A stretch of DNA of 60,908 nucleotides from Clostridia bacterium (lineage in GTDB: Bacteria; Bacillota; Clostridia; Christensenellales; CAG-138): NCBI GenBank assembly GCA_003246365.1, contig QKAN01000012.1, positions 1 to 60,908 on the forward strand, written 5' to 3'. Each line of letters begins with the position of its first letter. Within the stretch, counting starts at the first letter, position 1. Both the position numbers and the translations under genes were made by a program. The notes beneath the pieces are model-generated. The model ran no database searches. It was not told the origin of the DNA and worked only from the letters and a program-made list of their open reading frames with translations. This document shows positions 1 through 9,514 of the stretch, in pieces.

Positions 1-2
1 CA

Positions 3-68
3 CTTGGCATCATCTATGGCGTGGACATTATCGCGCTGGTCGTTTTCGGCTTGATGGGATGGATGTAA
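3..68 (+). CDS. C-terminal end of a membrane protein (partial)
   Basis: An open frame enters from the left edge and stops at TAA 66-68. The visible 21 residues are strongly hydrophobic (IIALVVFGLMGWM at the end), so this is the last membrane segment of an integral membrane protein whose body lies outside the window. A strong intrinsic terminator follows within 20 bp, as expected at the end of a transcription unit. The family cannot be told from this fragment. Confidence 0.6.
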   Translation, partial: LGIIYGVDIIALVVFGLMGWM

Positions 69-83
69 AAAATGAAACCAATC

Positions 84-110
84 AAAAACGCTCCGAAAGG
101 AGCGTTTTTT
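84..110 (+). terminator. Intrinsic terminator
   Basis: An inverted repeat AACGCTCC-gaaa-GGAGCGTT is preceded by A's and followed by a run of six T's. It ends the transcript of the left-edge membrane protein. A near-copy with the same arms lies at 1501-1527. Confidence 0.9.
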
Positions 111-247
111 GTGTTGAAAATGACAGGTAACATTTGATCGCATGCGGCTTTTTGATATTGAAGCAACCGCTCCAATTCGACAGAGATACCAAAACATGAT
201 AAAATACAATATATTATAGAAGAATTTGACATATGGAAGGAGAATGA

Positions 248-1492
248 ATGGAATCAATTAAACTGGGAATCGGATTTGCCACGGGTAGAAAAAGTTTTCG
301 CAAAGTACTAAACGCATACATCAGAAACTGGACGGATGCAAAGAAAAAGCTTCCGGCTGATATAGAAGTAAAACTAAGTCTTTTTGTAGCATATGATACG
401 GAGTATCTAAAGACACAATCTACGGACTATACAAATCTAAGTCAGGATATCGTCGATCAATTCGAGCAGATCGTATTCTTCGGCACAAAAAACGCACAGA
501 AGAGTGTTGAACAGTTCGAACGACAGGCACAATTCACGAAATCTGAGCTAAAGAGCGTGTTCGGATCCGGCTATGCGGGTAAACGCAACGCAATCTTGTT
601 TGCCGCGCTAGAAGCAAATATGGATTATCTGCTGTTTTTAGATGATGACGAGTATCCTCTGGCGGTGACAAAAAATCGGGATGTGAGCCTATGGAGCGGA
701 CAGCACGTGATTCTTTCGCATCTGCACGAAATTCCTCATGCGGATATTACAAACGGGCTTCACTGTGGTTATGTTTCGCCAATACCGCAATTCGAATTCA
801 GTGCAGAATTTTCTGAAGAAGATTTTCGTGCACTGATTGGCGCAATCAGTAACGACATCATCAACTGGGACAGCATACGTGATCTAATGGAATCCGGTGG
901 TGTAACATATGCTTCGAAAGATGTTTTAATCGGGCATCAATCTAAAGAGGTGCAGGAAGAAAAAGGCTGTAAATTCATCACTGGCGCTAATCTGTGCATC
1001 AATTTGAAGAACCCGGAACGGACGTTTCCGTTTTTCAACCCGCCCGGAGCGCGTGGGGAAGACACTTTTCTTTCAACAATGCTTCATGATCGGAAAGTAA
1101 TTGAAATTCCCTGCTATGCATTTCATGACGGGTTTTCGAGCTATCGCAACATTCTTAGTGGCGTGCTTCCCACGGAGCTTGCACCGATTAAAACGGATTC
1201 CTCGGCGATTGTGACACGGTTTTTGAACGCATGCCGCGGATGGGTAAGATATAAACCGCTTTTGGTATACATTACAAATCCTTCGGGATATGACGATGAA
1301 ATCGTGCGTATGCGTCAGACTCTGGCGCGCGTGTTACCGAAGTTAGCGGCTTATTTTCAGAACGAAGGTTTTTTGGAAATCAGAAAAGATCTGGAAGAAT
1401 ATAATAGAAATGTGAAGAAACATTTTTCTCAGTTTGAATTGGCGCAAACAACTTGGCAAAAATTGATTCAAACCATTGAAACAATCGATTAA
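248..1492 (+). CDS. Putative GT-A fold glycosyltransferase, function unknown
   Basis: This is a 414-residue soluble protein without signal peptide or membrane segments. The N-terminal half looks like a GT-A nucleotide-sugar transferase: GYAGKRNAIL (about residues 108-117) resembles the helix before the metal site, and FLDDDEYP (about 129-136) resembles a DXD metal-binding motif. GARGEDTFLS (about 265-274) resembles the conserved acidic GED site of GT2-like enzymes. Start ATG 248 follows an AAGGAG site at 238-243. It stands alone, with near-identical terminators on both sides, and its base composition looks more AT-rich than the next genes. The acceptor and sugar are unknown; the family call is by motif resemblance only. 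Confidence 0.5.
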   Translation: MESIKLGIGFATGRKSFRKVLNAYIRNWTDAKKKLPADIEVKLSLFVAYDTEYLKTQSTDYTNLSQDIVDQFEQIVFFGTKNAQKSVEQFERQAQFTKSELKSVFGSGYAGKRNAILFAALEANMDYLLFLDDDEYPLAVTKNRDVSLWSGQHVILSHLHEIPHADITNGLHCGYVSPIPQFEFSAEFSEEDFRALIGAISNDIINWDSIRDLMESGGVTYASKDVLIGHQSKEVQEEKGCKFITGANLCINLKNPERTFPFFNPPGARGEDTFLSTMLHDRKVIEIPCYAFHDGFSSYRNILSGVLPTELAPIKTDSSAIVTRFLNACRGWVRYKPLLVYITNPSGYDDEIVRMRQTLARVLPKLAAYFQNEGFLEIRKDLEEYNRNVKKHFSQFELAQTTWQKLIQTIETID

Positions 1493-1500
1493 GATCAATC

Positions 1501-1527
1501 AAAAAACGCTCCGTATGGAGCGTTTTT
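1501..1527. terminator. Intrinsic terminator, probably bidirectional
   Basis: The hairpin AACGCTCC-gtat-GGAGCGTT is flanked by A's on the left and T's on the right, so it can end both the glycosyltransferase-like gene (plus strand) and the converging tatD unit (minus strand). Its arms match the terminator at 84-110. Confidence 0.9.
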
Positions 1528-1544
1528 GCTGAATTTGAATTATA

Positions 1545-2315
1545 TTACAGGGAAATGCCGAAAAGCTGCATTGCGTTTTGATAGACTGCATCCGCTGCTT
1601 CTTCTACGGAGATTCCGCGCACCTCGGCGAGTTTTTCCAGCGTGAGGTGGATCAATAGCGGACTGTTGCGCTCTCCGCGATGCGGTTCCGGCGTCATATA
1701 GGGGCAGTCGGTTTCGATGACAAGCCGCTCCAACGGCAACTTTTCCGCGATTGCGCGCTGTTTCGTCGCGTTTTTAAACGTCAGTGCGCCGCCGAATGCG
1801 ATATAGTACCCCATGTCGATATAGCGCACCGCGTCCTCATAACTGCCGGAGTAACAATGCAGCACGCCGCCTAATCTGCCGCGGCGGGCGGACAGCATTG
1901 CCATCACGTCGCCGTGCGCCTCACGGTCGTGGATGATGACGGGCTTTTTCGCGGCAATCGCAAGATCGAGCTGATTGGCAAACGCCTCCCGCTGCGTATC
2001 GCGCGGGGAGAAGTCATAGTGGTAGTCCAACCCGATTTCGCCGACGGCGACGATCTTCTTTTGCTCCAGCGCGCGCTCCACCCGAAGAAGATTTGAATTG
2101 TCCGCGCTGTTGGCAGAGTGCGGATGGATTCCCGCGCTGCCATAAACAAAATCATACAACAGTGTGAGCGCCTGTATCTTGGGGATGTCGTCTGCTTCAA
2201 CGCAGGCTTCGACAAATCCGCTGACATTCGCGGCGGAAAGAGAAGAGATCAGCGCGTTGCGATCTTGCTCAAACTGATCGTCCAGCAGATGCGCATGTGT
2301 ATCGAATATTTTCAT
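1545..2315 (-). CDS. tatD: TatD-family metal-dependent DNase
   Basis: 256 residues, the usual length of the YcfH/TatD family, a metal-dependent TIM-barrel hydrolase with 3'-5' exonuclease activity. The metal-binding DTHAHL motif is at residues 5-10, GEIGLDYH (about 93-100) carries the conserved glutamate, and IHDREA, LHCYSG and IETDCPY supply the later metal and active-site residues. It is the last gene of a minus-strand unit metG-GNAT-tatD, starting 21 bp after the acetyltransferase gene. metG next to tatD is a very common order in Bacillota. Expression probably follows the Met T-box upstream of metG. Confidence 0.95.
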   Translation of the reverse strand: MKIFDTHAHLLDDQFEQDRNALISSLSAANVSGFVEACVEADDIPKIQALTLLYDFVYGSAGIHPHSANSADNSNLLRVERALEQKKIVAVGEIGLDYHYDFSPRDTQREAFANQLDLAIAAKKPVIIHDREAHGDVMAMLSARRGRLGGVLHCYSGSYEDAVRYIDMGYYIAFGGALTFKNATKQRAIAEKLPLERLVIETDCPYMTPEPHRGERNSPLLIHLTLEKLAEVRGISVEEAADAVYQNAMQLFGISL

Positions 2316-2336
2316 AATACTGTTTGTCCTGTGCGC

Positions 2337-2885
2337 TTATTCCTGCGCGGTAAGATCGAGATCCATCAGAATCTCGTCGTAATAGGTTCCACTAACGTTG
2401 ATGCGCGCCTTGTGCCGCCCGACTTCGGCGAACCCGAAGCGCTTGTAAAGAGCGATGGCGCGATCGTTGCCTTCGCGAACTTCCAGCGAAAGCGTTCGCA
2501 ATACGCCGGTGCTTTTGGCAAAGTCGATCATCGCCTGCATAGCGATGCTACCCACGCCGAGACGCCAGTAGTCGCGTTTTACGGAGATAGCGATGCCGCC
2601 GACATGCGAAATACGCTTGCGCGCGGCGGCGCGAACATCGCAAAGCAACACGAGTTCGCTCCCGATAAATCCCAAAAACATCTTGGTATTTGGCGCAGCG
2701 AGCGTGCCGCGAATCCAGTCTTCCTCGCCTTCGAGCGTCAGCCCCTCGATGCCGTTTTCGTCCATCAGGAGAAAATCTGTTTCCGCGCCGACGACTTTGG
2801 CATAGGCGATCATATCCGCCGCGTCCTCAAGAGCAGGATCGCGGAGGATGAGCTTGCGCCCGTCCTTCAACAGATATTCGGTCAT
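2337..2885 (-). CDS. GNAT-family N-acetyltransferase
   Basis: 182 residues with a GNAT fold: the acetyl-CoA pyrophosphate-binding stretch YWRLGVGSIAMQ near residue 108 and the C-terminal ALYKRFGFAEVGR segment are typical. The start at 2885 is chosen over an ATG five codons further upstream because GGAGGA (complement of 2891-2896) lies five bases ahead of it. Lies between metG and tatD in one orientation with short gaps (31 and 21 bp), so it is probably co-transcribed. The substrate, a small molecule or a protein N-terminus, cannot be read from sequence. Confidence 0.9.
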   Translation of the reverse strand: MTEYLLKDGRKLILRDPALEDAADMIAYAKVVGAETDFLLMDENGIEGLTLEGEEDWIRGTLAAPNTKMFLGFIGSELVLLCDVRAAARKRISHVGGIAISVKRDYWRLGVGSIAMQAMIDFAKSTGVLRTLSLEVREGNDRAIALYKRFGFAEVGRHKARINVSGTYYDEILMDLDLTAQE

Positions 2886-2916
2886 AAAGTTCCTCCGCAA
2901 AGTTGATATAAAAGCG

Positions 2917-4890
2917 TTAGCGGACTTTCAATCCGCTCTCCATTTGGGACAGCGTGGTGACGACGGAGAGACGCTCGTCTTCCGCATCCGAGGCGGCGAG
3001 GATCATGCCGCGGCTTTCCACACCGCAGAGCGTTACCGGTTTGAGGTTTGCGACCAGAACAACTGTTTTACCTACGAGGTCTTCCGGCGCATACCATTTT
3101 TTAATGCCGGAGACGACGGTGCGTGTTTCGTCGCCGACTTCAACCGTCAATTTGAGCAGCTTTTTGCTCTTTTTAATCTCTTCGGCGGCGACCACTTTTG
3201 CTAAACGCAGGTCGACCTTCGCAAAGTCGTCATATTCGATTTCTGTGATCGTTTCTTCTTCCGGCTCTTCGGCTTTTGCCGCTTCTGCGGGCGCGGGTTC
3301 GGCGGCTGCTTTCGCTTTTTCCGCCTCGGCGGCGAAATAGGCCAGCTCCGCTTCGGCGTCGATGCGAGGGAAGAGCGCTTCGCCCTTATGCACGACGGCT
3401 CCGGCAACGCTACCGCCCCAACTGAGAGACTCATACGCCGTCTGCGCGCCGTTTAATCCCAGCTGTTCAAAGAGTTTCTGCGGTGTGCTGGTGAGAAACG
3501 GGGTAAGCAGAATGCCGATGATGCGAAGGCTCTCGGCGAGGTTATATAACACTGTTTTGAGTCGTTCCTGTCCTGCTTCATTTTTAGCAAGCGTCCACGG
3601 CGCGGTGACGTCGATGTATTTGTTGCAGGCGTTTACAAGTTTCCAGATTTCCGCCAGCGCATCGGGAATGTGCAGTTCGTCCATCTGCGCGTCCACCTTG
3701 GCGGGCAGTTCACTGGCAAGCTGGATGAGCGCCGCGTCTTCGTCTGCAACCGCAGCGGGGGCGGGAAGACTACCGCCGAAGTATTTATCGATCATCGCGA
3801 CCGTACGGCTCAAAAGGTTGCCGAGGTCGTTGGCGAGATCGGTGTTGATGCGCGCAATCAGCGCTTCGTTGGAGAAGGTGCCGTCCGAACCGAACGGAAC
3901 TTCGCGCAGCAGGAAATAGCGGATTGCGTCCACACCGTAGCGCTCGCAGAGCTTCACGGGATCGACCACGTTTCCCTTGGATTTGCTCATCTTGCCGCCA
4001 TCGAGAACGAGCCAACCGTGACCGAACACCTGTTTCGGCAGCGGTTCGCCGAGCGCCATGAGCATGATCGGCCAGATGATGGTATGGAAACGTACGATTT
4101 CCTTGCCGACGATGTGCACATCCGCCGGCCAGAATTTGCGATAGAGCGAATCGTCTTCGCTTCCCCACCCAAGCGCGGTAATATAGTTGGAAAGCGCATC
4201 CAACCAAACATATACTACGTGTTTATCGTCAAAATCGACCGGAATGCCCCACTTAAAACTCGTGCGGCTTACGCAGAGATCCTCGAGGCCCGGGAGAAGG
4301 AAGTTTTGCAGCATCTCGTTGGTGCGGCTGACGGGTTGGATGAACGTCGGATTATCCTGAATATACTGAATCAGACGGTCGGCATATTTGGAGAGACGGA
4401 AGAAATAGCTTTCCTCCTCGACAAGTTCCACCTTGCCGCCGCAGTCGGGGCAAACGCCGCCCGCCTCCTGCACCTGCCGGTCGAGCCAGAAGCTTTCGCA
4501 GGGTGTGCAGTAAAAGCCGGTATATTTCGATTTATAGATGTCGCCCTGGTCATAGAGCTTTTTAAACATCTTCTGCACGGCTTTGACATGATAGTCGTCG
4601 GTCGTGCGGATAAACTTATCATATGAAATATCGAGGAGCTTCCAGAGATCCTTAAATCCCGCGACGATTTCGTCTACATACTGCTGCGGGGTGATACCGG
4701 CGGCTTTGGCTTTGCGCTCAATCTTTTGTCCGTGCTCGTCCGAACCGGTCAGAAAGAACGTTTCGTCACCGCGCTGGCGATGATAGCGCGCGATGGCGTC
4801 GGTTGCAACCGTGCTGTATGCGTGGCCGATGTGCAGGCTCGCGCTCGGATAATAAATAGGCGTTGTGATGTAAAATGTCTTTTTTTCCAT
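2917..4890 (-). CDS. metG: Methionyl-tRNA synthetase with C-terminal tRNA-binding domain
   Basis: 657-residue class I synthetase that charges tRNA-Met in the cytosol. Visible signatures: the HIGH motif in SLHIGHAYS near residue 20, a zinc site (CTPC and CPDC) in the connective peptide near residues 130-150, KMSKSKGN near residue 300, and an EMAP/Trbp111-type tRNA-binding domain over the last ~100 residues (DFAKVDLRLAKVV to the end). An Ala/Glu-rich linker separates body and domain. The start at 4890 follows GGAGGAAA in the mRNA (complement of 4896-4903); an ATG 11 codons further upstream lacks such a site. First gene of metG-GNAT-tatD and preceded by a T-box leader with an AUG specifier. Confidence 0.98.
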   Translation of the reverse strand: MEKKTFYITTPIYYPSASLHIGHAYSTVATDAIARYHRQRGDETFFLTGSDEHGQKIERKAKAAGITPQQYVDEIVAGFKDLWKLLDISYDKFIRTTDDYHVKAVQKMFKKLYDQGDIYKSKYTGFYCTPCESFWLDRQVQEAGGVCPDCGGKVELVEEESYFFRLSKYADRLIQYIQDNPTFIQPVSRTNEMLQNFLLPGLEDLCVSRTSFKWGIPVDFDDKHVVYVWLDALSNYITALGWGSEDDSLYRKFWPADVHIVGKEIVRFHTIIWPIMLMALGEPLPKQVFGHGWLVLDGGKMSKSKGNVVDPVKLCERYGVDAIRYFLLREVPFGSDGTFSNEALIARINTDLANDLGNLLSRTVAMIDKYFGGSLPAPAAVADEDAALIQLASELPAKVDAQMDELHIPDALAEIWKLVNACNKYIDVTAPWTLAKNEAGQERLKTVLYNLAESLRIIGILLTPFLTSTPQKLFEQLGLNGAQTAYESLSWGGSVAGAVVHKGEALFPRIDAEAELAYFAAEAEKAKAAAEPAPAEAAKAEEPEEETITEIEYDDFAKVDLRLAKVVAAEEIKKSKKLLKLTVEVGDETRTVVSGIKKWYAPEDLVGKTVVLVANLKPVTLCGVESRGMILAASDAEDERLSVVTTLSQMESGLKVR

Positions 4891-4940
4891 TCCGGTTTCC
4901 TCCAACCAATTCAAACTCAACAAAGTATGTTATTGAAAAT

Positions 4941-5194
4941 AAAAACGCGCCGTCCATTCGTAAGGACGGCGCGAAAGAACACGGCCGTAAAACCACCTTA
5001 CTTCCCCATAGCGCGGGGGCATAAGTTTCCGCTGTATCGGGCGGAGACCCGCCGCGGCTGAGGCAAATGGAGCGTTCACCGCGTGGAGCTCGGGAGCCAT
5101 GTTCGGCAAACACGCGATTTCGGGCTTTCACCTGACCCCGAATCTCTCTTCAATCGCGCCGCGTGCCTACTCTTTCCGTCGCAGCTCATATAGT
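4941..5194 (-). promoter_or_regulatory. T-box riboswitch, methionine specifier (AUG)
   Basis: Read on the minus strand, the leader has the Stem I marks GGAAAGAGTAG and AGAGA...GGTGAAAGCCC, then GAAC-ATG-GCTCCCGAGC, where the specifier ATG (complement of 5098-5100) sits at the canonical place. The T-box sequence AAGGTGGTTTTACGGC (complement of about 4985-5000) contains TGGT, complementary to the ACCA end of a tRNA with discriminator A. The terminator GCGCCGTCC-ttacgaat-GGACGGCGC plus T-run occupies 4941-4973. Uncharged tRNA-Met should favour the antiterminator and raise metG expression. Confidence 0.92.
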
Positions 5195-5200
5195 TCTATT

Positions 5201-5266
5201 AGCGTATCACCAACCGGCCAAAGTTGTCAAGACGAGGTTGTCAATCGCGCGGGATCGTGCTAAGAT
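5201..5266. promoter_or_regulatory. Back-to-back promoters for metG and pth
   Basis: Minus strand: -35 TTGACA (complement of 5225-5230), an 18-bp spacer and -10 TACGCT (complement of 5201-5206), leading into the T-box. Plus strand: -35 TTGTCA at 5238-5243, a 17-bp spacer and -10 TAAGAT at 5261-5266, leading to pth about 40 bp on. The pth promoter is convincing; the metG -10 is a weaker match. Confidence 0.65.
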
Positions 5267-5307
5267 AGGTTGGATTTGTATCCGTAACTTTACTGGAGTG
5301 TAGAAGT

Positions 5308-5895
5308 ATGTTTGTCATCGCCGGACTCGGAAACCCGGGCATATTGTATCAGCGCACGCGCCACAACGCGGGCTTTCAGGCGCTGGACAAAATTGCGCAG
5401 GAACTGCATATCCGCATGACCAAACGCGGCTTTTCCGGCATTTATGGCGAAGGCGTTTATAATGGCGAGCGCGTGGTGCTTGTGAAACCGACCACCTATA
5501 TGAATCTCTCCGGCAACTGCATACAGGCTGTGATGCACTTTTATAAATGTTCGGTGGAAAACCTGATCGTGCTGTACGACGATATCGAACTGCCGGTCGG
5601 CTCCCTACGCATTCGTGAAAAGGGAAGTGCGGGAACGCACAACGGCATGCGCTCCATCATCGCCTGCGTAAACAGCGAAAACTTTCCGCGCATCCGCATC
5701 GGCGTTGGTGACCGCGCAGGCGGCAGGGATTTAAAAGACCATGTTTTGGGTAAACCCGGCAAGGCAGAGCAGGCGGCTCTGGAGGATGCGTTTAACGACG
5801 CAACCGAAGCGGCAAAGCTCATCATCGAGGGCAAGCTCATGGAAGCGCAGGCAAAGTATAACAAACGGCATATCGGCGGGGCAAAGGCGGACTAA
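5308..5895 (+). CDS. pth: Peptidyl-tRNA hydrolase
   Basis: 195 residues, normal length for bacterial Pth, which cleaves the ester bond of peptidyl-tRNA released from stalled ribosomes. The family residues are present: Asn9 in GLGNPG, catalytic His19 in RHNAGF, PTTYMNLSG at 61-69, Asp92 in LYDDIELP and GTHNGMRS near 110. An AGTGT stretch just before ATG 5308 gives only a weak ribosome site. mfd follows after 42 bp, and pth-mfd-prsA is a conserved order in Bacillota. Essential housekeeping gene with its own sigma-A promoter. Confidence 0.97.
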   Translation: MFVIAGLGNPGILYQRTRHNAGFQALDKIAQELHIRMTKRGFSGIYGEGVYNGERVVLVKPTTYMNLSGNCIQAVMHFYKCSVENLIVLYDDIELPVGSLRIREKGSAGTHNGMRSIIACVNSENFPRIRIGVGDRAGGRDLKDHVLGKPGKAEQAALEDAFNDATEAAKLIIEGKLMEAQAKYNKRHIGGAKAD

Positions 5896-5937
5896 GAATT
5901 CGCCCGCGTCCCGAAAAGAAAGAACAACGGGGGACGC

Positions 5938-8900
5938 TTGACGCCGAAACAGGATCAAAACAGAATATTGCAGCTACTCGATTCCGCGACAGACTACCGG
6001 CGCATGAAAGACGCGCTGGAGGGGGGTAAAGGCCCGGTCGCGGCGTTCGGCGTTGCCGCAAACGCAAAGGCGCACCTTTGCGCCACACTTGCGCGGAGCC
6101 GGCAGGTGCTGTTTGTTACCGCAACCGACATGACCGCAACGCAGCTGACGGAACATGCGCGTCTTTATGGCGCGCGCGCGGAGCTGTTTTTGCCGCGGGA
6201 AACGCCGCTGACATTTGTGCACGCGGCTTCCGGCGAGGGCAGGAGCGAGCGAATCAGCGCGCTTTGCACATTACTCGACGGCGAACCTTGCGTTGTTGCC
6301 GCGAGCGCGGCTGCACTTATGCAGGTACTTGCGCCGAAAGGCGCGTTTGTGCGCAGTCTCATCTCTGTTTCCGTCGGCGACACGCTGGAACCGCGGACAC
6401 TGATCGAGCGGCTGGTTTCGGCGGGGTACGAACGCGTCGAAATGGTGGAAGGGCGCGGACAGACCGCCGCCCGCGGAGATTTGGTAGATGTGTTTGCGCC
6501 GGGAGAAGAATATCCCGTCCGCATCGAGTTTTTCGGCGACGAAATCGACCAGATGCGCTCGTTTGATCCCGTGACCCAGCGCAGCATCGAACAGGTGCAG
6601 TCGGTTCAAATTCGGCCCGCGCTGGAAACGCCGCAGCCCAAGGAGCTCACGCAATCTGCGCTCAAGCGCATTGCGGGGAAACAGGGATTGAGCGATCAGG
6701 AAGAGGCATGGAGCGAAGGCGTTGCGAGCGTTGGCGGCGATGTGCTACTACCGTTGCTGTATCAAAAAACGGAAACGTTGTTTGATTATATTAGTAACAA
6801 TGCGATCCTCGTGCTTGACGAGGCACTGTTGGTTGACGAGGCGCTGCGCACCGAGCAAATGCGTTTTGCCGAAACCGTGCAGGCCATGTTGGAGCGCGGA
6901 GAAGGCGTGCCGGAACAAGGCGCGCTGGAACGCGGCGCAAACGAAACGCTGGAGCGGCTGAATACCAACCGCACCGCGCTTCTCTATGCGCTCTCGCGCA
7001 CGCATCCGCAGTTTGCCGCAAAGGAGATCGTTTCGCTGGAGTCGCGCGGCGCACCGCAGTTTATGGGTGCGTTCGACGAAATCGCGCGGGAGATCAAGCG
7101 GCTCAACGCCGCCGGTGAAAAGACCGTTATTTATGCGGGCGAGCAGACGCAGGAGCTCATCGACAACCTTTCGGAATACGACGCCGTGGCAAGCGCGGCA
7201 TCCGAACTGCCGGAGGAGCTGACGGCAGGCAGAACGATCGTGCTGCCCGGACAGCTTGCGCGCGGATTTTCCTATCCGCAGCTGAAGCTGAATATTTTCT
7301 CTGAATTTGAGGTGACAGGGCGAACGGAACGCTCGGTCAGACGGGCACGAACCAAAAAACAGCTTTCGTTCTCCGAACTCTCTGTCGGCGATTATATCGT
7401 ACACGAAGCGCACGGCGTAGGCCGGTTTGTTAAGGTTGAACCGCTGAGCGTGCAGGGTAATACGCGGGACTATCTTCTGATTGAATATCGAGGCGGCGAC
7501 CGGCTGTATATTCCAACCGATCAGCTCGACCGCGTGCAGAAATACATTGGCGGTGGGGACGAAGAAATTGCGCCGCCGTTGAGCAAACTTGGCGGCGCGG
7601 AGTGGACGAACCGCGTCAACAAGGCAAAGAGCGCGGCGAAAAAGCTCGCGGTCGACCTCGCGGCGCTGTATGCCGAGCGCGCGAGTGCGGTCGGTTTCGC
7701 TTTTTCCAAGGACACCGCCTGGCAAAGAACGTTTGAAGAACGCTTTCCATATGAACTAACGCCGGATCAAAAGCAGAGCATGCAGGAGATCAAGGCGGAT
7801 ATGGAGCAGGTGCGTCCCATGGATCGGCTGTTGTGCGGGGATGTTGGATACGGCAAAACGGAGCTGGCGCTGCGGGCGGCGTTTAAGGCGATGCAGGACG
7901 GAAAGCAGGCGGCGATTCTGGTGCCGACCACGATTCTTGCCCAGCAGCATTACAACACCATGTGTTCGCGCTATGCCGATTTTCCCGTTCGCGCGGCGTG
8001 CCTTTCGCGTTTTCAGAGTACGAAAGAACGCAACGACATTAAGAAGGCGCTTGCCGAGGGACAGATTGACGTGGTCGTCGGAACGCATGCGTTGCTAGCA
8101 AAAGATGTGCGGTTTAAAGCGCTCGGACTGTTGATCATCGACGAAGAGCACCGCTTTGGCGTGAACCATAAAGAGCAGATCAAGGCGATTAAGAAAACCG
8201 TAGACGTGTTGACGCTCACGGCGACGCCGATTCCACGCACGCTGAACATGTCCATGACCGGAATCCGCGATATCAGCGTCATAGAAACGCCGCCGGAAGC
8301 GCGGTATCCGGTGCAGACCTATGTGTTGGAGTATACCGAGGCGCTCATAAAGGACGCGCTTTCGCGTGAAATTGCGCGCAAAGGTCAGGCGTATGTCGTT
8401 TCCAACCGCGTCATCAGCATGGAGCAGACGGCGCGCAAACTCGAATCGCTCGTGCCGGAGGCGCGCATTGGCATCGCGCACGGACAGATGAACGAGACGC
8501 AGCTGGAAAACGCGATGATGGACTTTTTGGAACAGCGCACGGATATTCTATTGTGTTCCACCATTATCGAAAGCGGGCTTGATATTTCGAACGCAAACAC
8601 GTTAATCGTGATGGAAGCGGACAAGATGGGTCTTGCGCAGCTTTATCAGCTCCGCGGCAGAGTCGGGCGAGCGAGCCGCATTGGATATGCGTATTTCACC
8701 GTGCAAGCCGGCAGGGTGATGAACGAAAAAGCAGCCAAACGATTGATGGCGATCCGCGAATTTACACAGTTTGGCGCAGGATTCCAGCTTGCGATGCGCG
8801 ATCTGGAAATCCGCGGCGCGGGTTCGCTCCTCGGCGCGGAACAACACGGACACATTACGGACGTCGGCTACGAATATTATGTGAAACTCATCCGCCGCGC

Positions 8901-9402
8901 GGTGGACGAACAGCAGGGGAGAGACTTGGAGCCCGTTACCGAAACAAGTGTGGATATTCCCATCGATGCGCATATTCCGCACGACTATGTACCGAGCGAA
9001 ATCATGCGCCTCAAAGCTTACCGCAGAATTGCGGAAATCGACGGCGCGGAGAGCCTGATGGATGTGACGGAGGAGTTTATCGACCGCTACGGCGAACCGC
9101 CGGAGAGCGTGACGAACCTGATGCGCATTTCGGAAGTGAAGGCGTATGCCGCGCGCGCGTTCATCGAGAGCGTAACGGTTCGCGAAGGCGAAGCGAAACT
9201 GAAGTTCTCCGAACACGCGCAGCTCGACGGCGGCAAGTTGATTGTCGCTGTATCCGGTTTGGAAGGGGCGCGGCTGATTGCCAGCGACCCGCCGTCCATT
9301 GAAATACGGCAAAAAAATGCCAGCGCGGAGTCGATCACACGAAAACTGCCACAATTCCTTTACACAATTGTACGTTGCGTCGACACGGAAGCGGGCATAT
9401 AA
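5938..9402 (+). CDS. mfd: Transcription-repair coupling factor Mfd
   Basis: 1154 residues, full length for Mfd, the ATP-dependent translocase that removes RNA polymerase stalled at DNA lesions and recruits UvrA. Order of parts: UvrB-like N-terminal region; the RNA-polymerase-interacting module (LSVGDYIVHEAHGVGRF, about residues 480-500); helicase lobes with Walker A GDVGYGKT near 634 and DEEH near 735; the translocation (TRG) region; and a C-terminal D7 domain. The start is TTG 5938 after a GGGGGAC site, and no ATG lies in a better place. Transcribed behind pth. Confidence 0.97.
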   Translation: MTPKQDQNRILQLLDSATDYRRMKDALEGGKGPVAAFGVAANAKAHLCATLARSRQVLFVTATDMTATQLTEHARLYGARAELFLPRETPLTFVHAASGEGRSERISALCTLLDGEPCVVAASAAALMQVLAPKGAFVRSLISVSVGDTLEPRTLIERLVSAGYERVEMVEGRGQTAARGDLVDVFAPGEEYPVRIEFFGDEIDQMRSFDPVTQRSIEQVQSVQIRPALETPQPKELTQSALKRIAGKQGLSDQEEAWSEGVASVGGDVLLPLLYQKTETLFDYISNNAILVLDEALLVDEALRTEQMRFAETVQAMLERGEGVPEQGALERGANETLERLNTNRTALLYALSRTHPQFAAKEIVSLESRGAPQFMGAFDEIAREIKRLNAAGEKTVIYAGEQTQELIDNLSEYDAVASAASELPEELTAGRTIVLPGQLARGFSYPQLKLNIFSEFEVTGRTERSVRRARTKKQLSFSELSVGDYIVHEAHGVGRFVKVEPLSVQGNTRDYLLIEYRGGDRLYIPTDQLDRVQKYIGGGDEEIAPPLSKLGGAEWTNRVNKAKSAAKKLAVDLAALYAERASAVGFAFSKDTAWQRTFEERFPYELTPDQKQSMQEIKADMEQVRPMDRLLCGDVGYGKTELALRAAFKAMQDGKQAAILVPTTILAQQHYNTMCSRYADFPVRAACLSRFQSTKERNDIKKALAEGQIDVVVGTHALLAKDVRFKALGLLIIDEEHRFGVNHKEQIKAIKKTVDVLTLTATPIPRTLNMSMTGIRDISVIETPPEARYPVQTYVLEYTEALIKDALSREIARKGQAYVVSNRVISMEQTARKLESLVPEARIGIAHGQMNETQLENAMMDFLEQRTDILLCSTIIESGLDISNANTLIVMEADKMGLAQLYQLRGRVGRASRIGYAYFTVQAGRVMNEKAAKRLMAIREFTQFGAGFQLAMRDLEIRGAGSLLGAEQHGHITDVGYEYYVKLIRRAVDEQQGRDLEPVTETSVDIPIDAHIPHDYVPSEIMRLKAYRRIAEIDGAESLMDVTEEFIDRYGEPPESVTNLMRISEVKAYAARAFIESVTVREGEAKLKFSEHAQLDGGKLIVAVSGLEGARLIASDPPSIEIRQKNASAESITRKLPQFLYTIVRCVDTEAGI

Positions 9403-9514
9403 TGAACAAAGTGGCAATTGATATTGCTGAATATGGGGGAATTCCCTCAAAAGACCAATTACTATCGTATCCTATGCGCGGTTGCGCTGAATAAAAAAGG
9501 GAGAAATCACAGAA

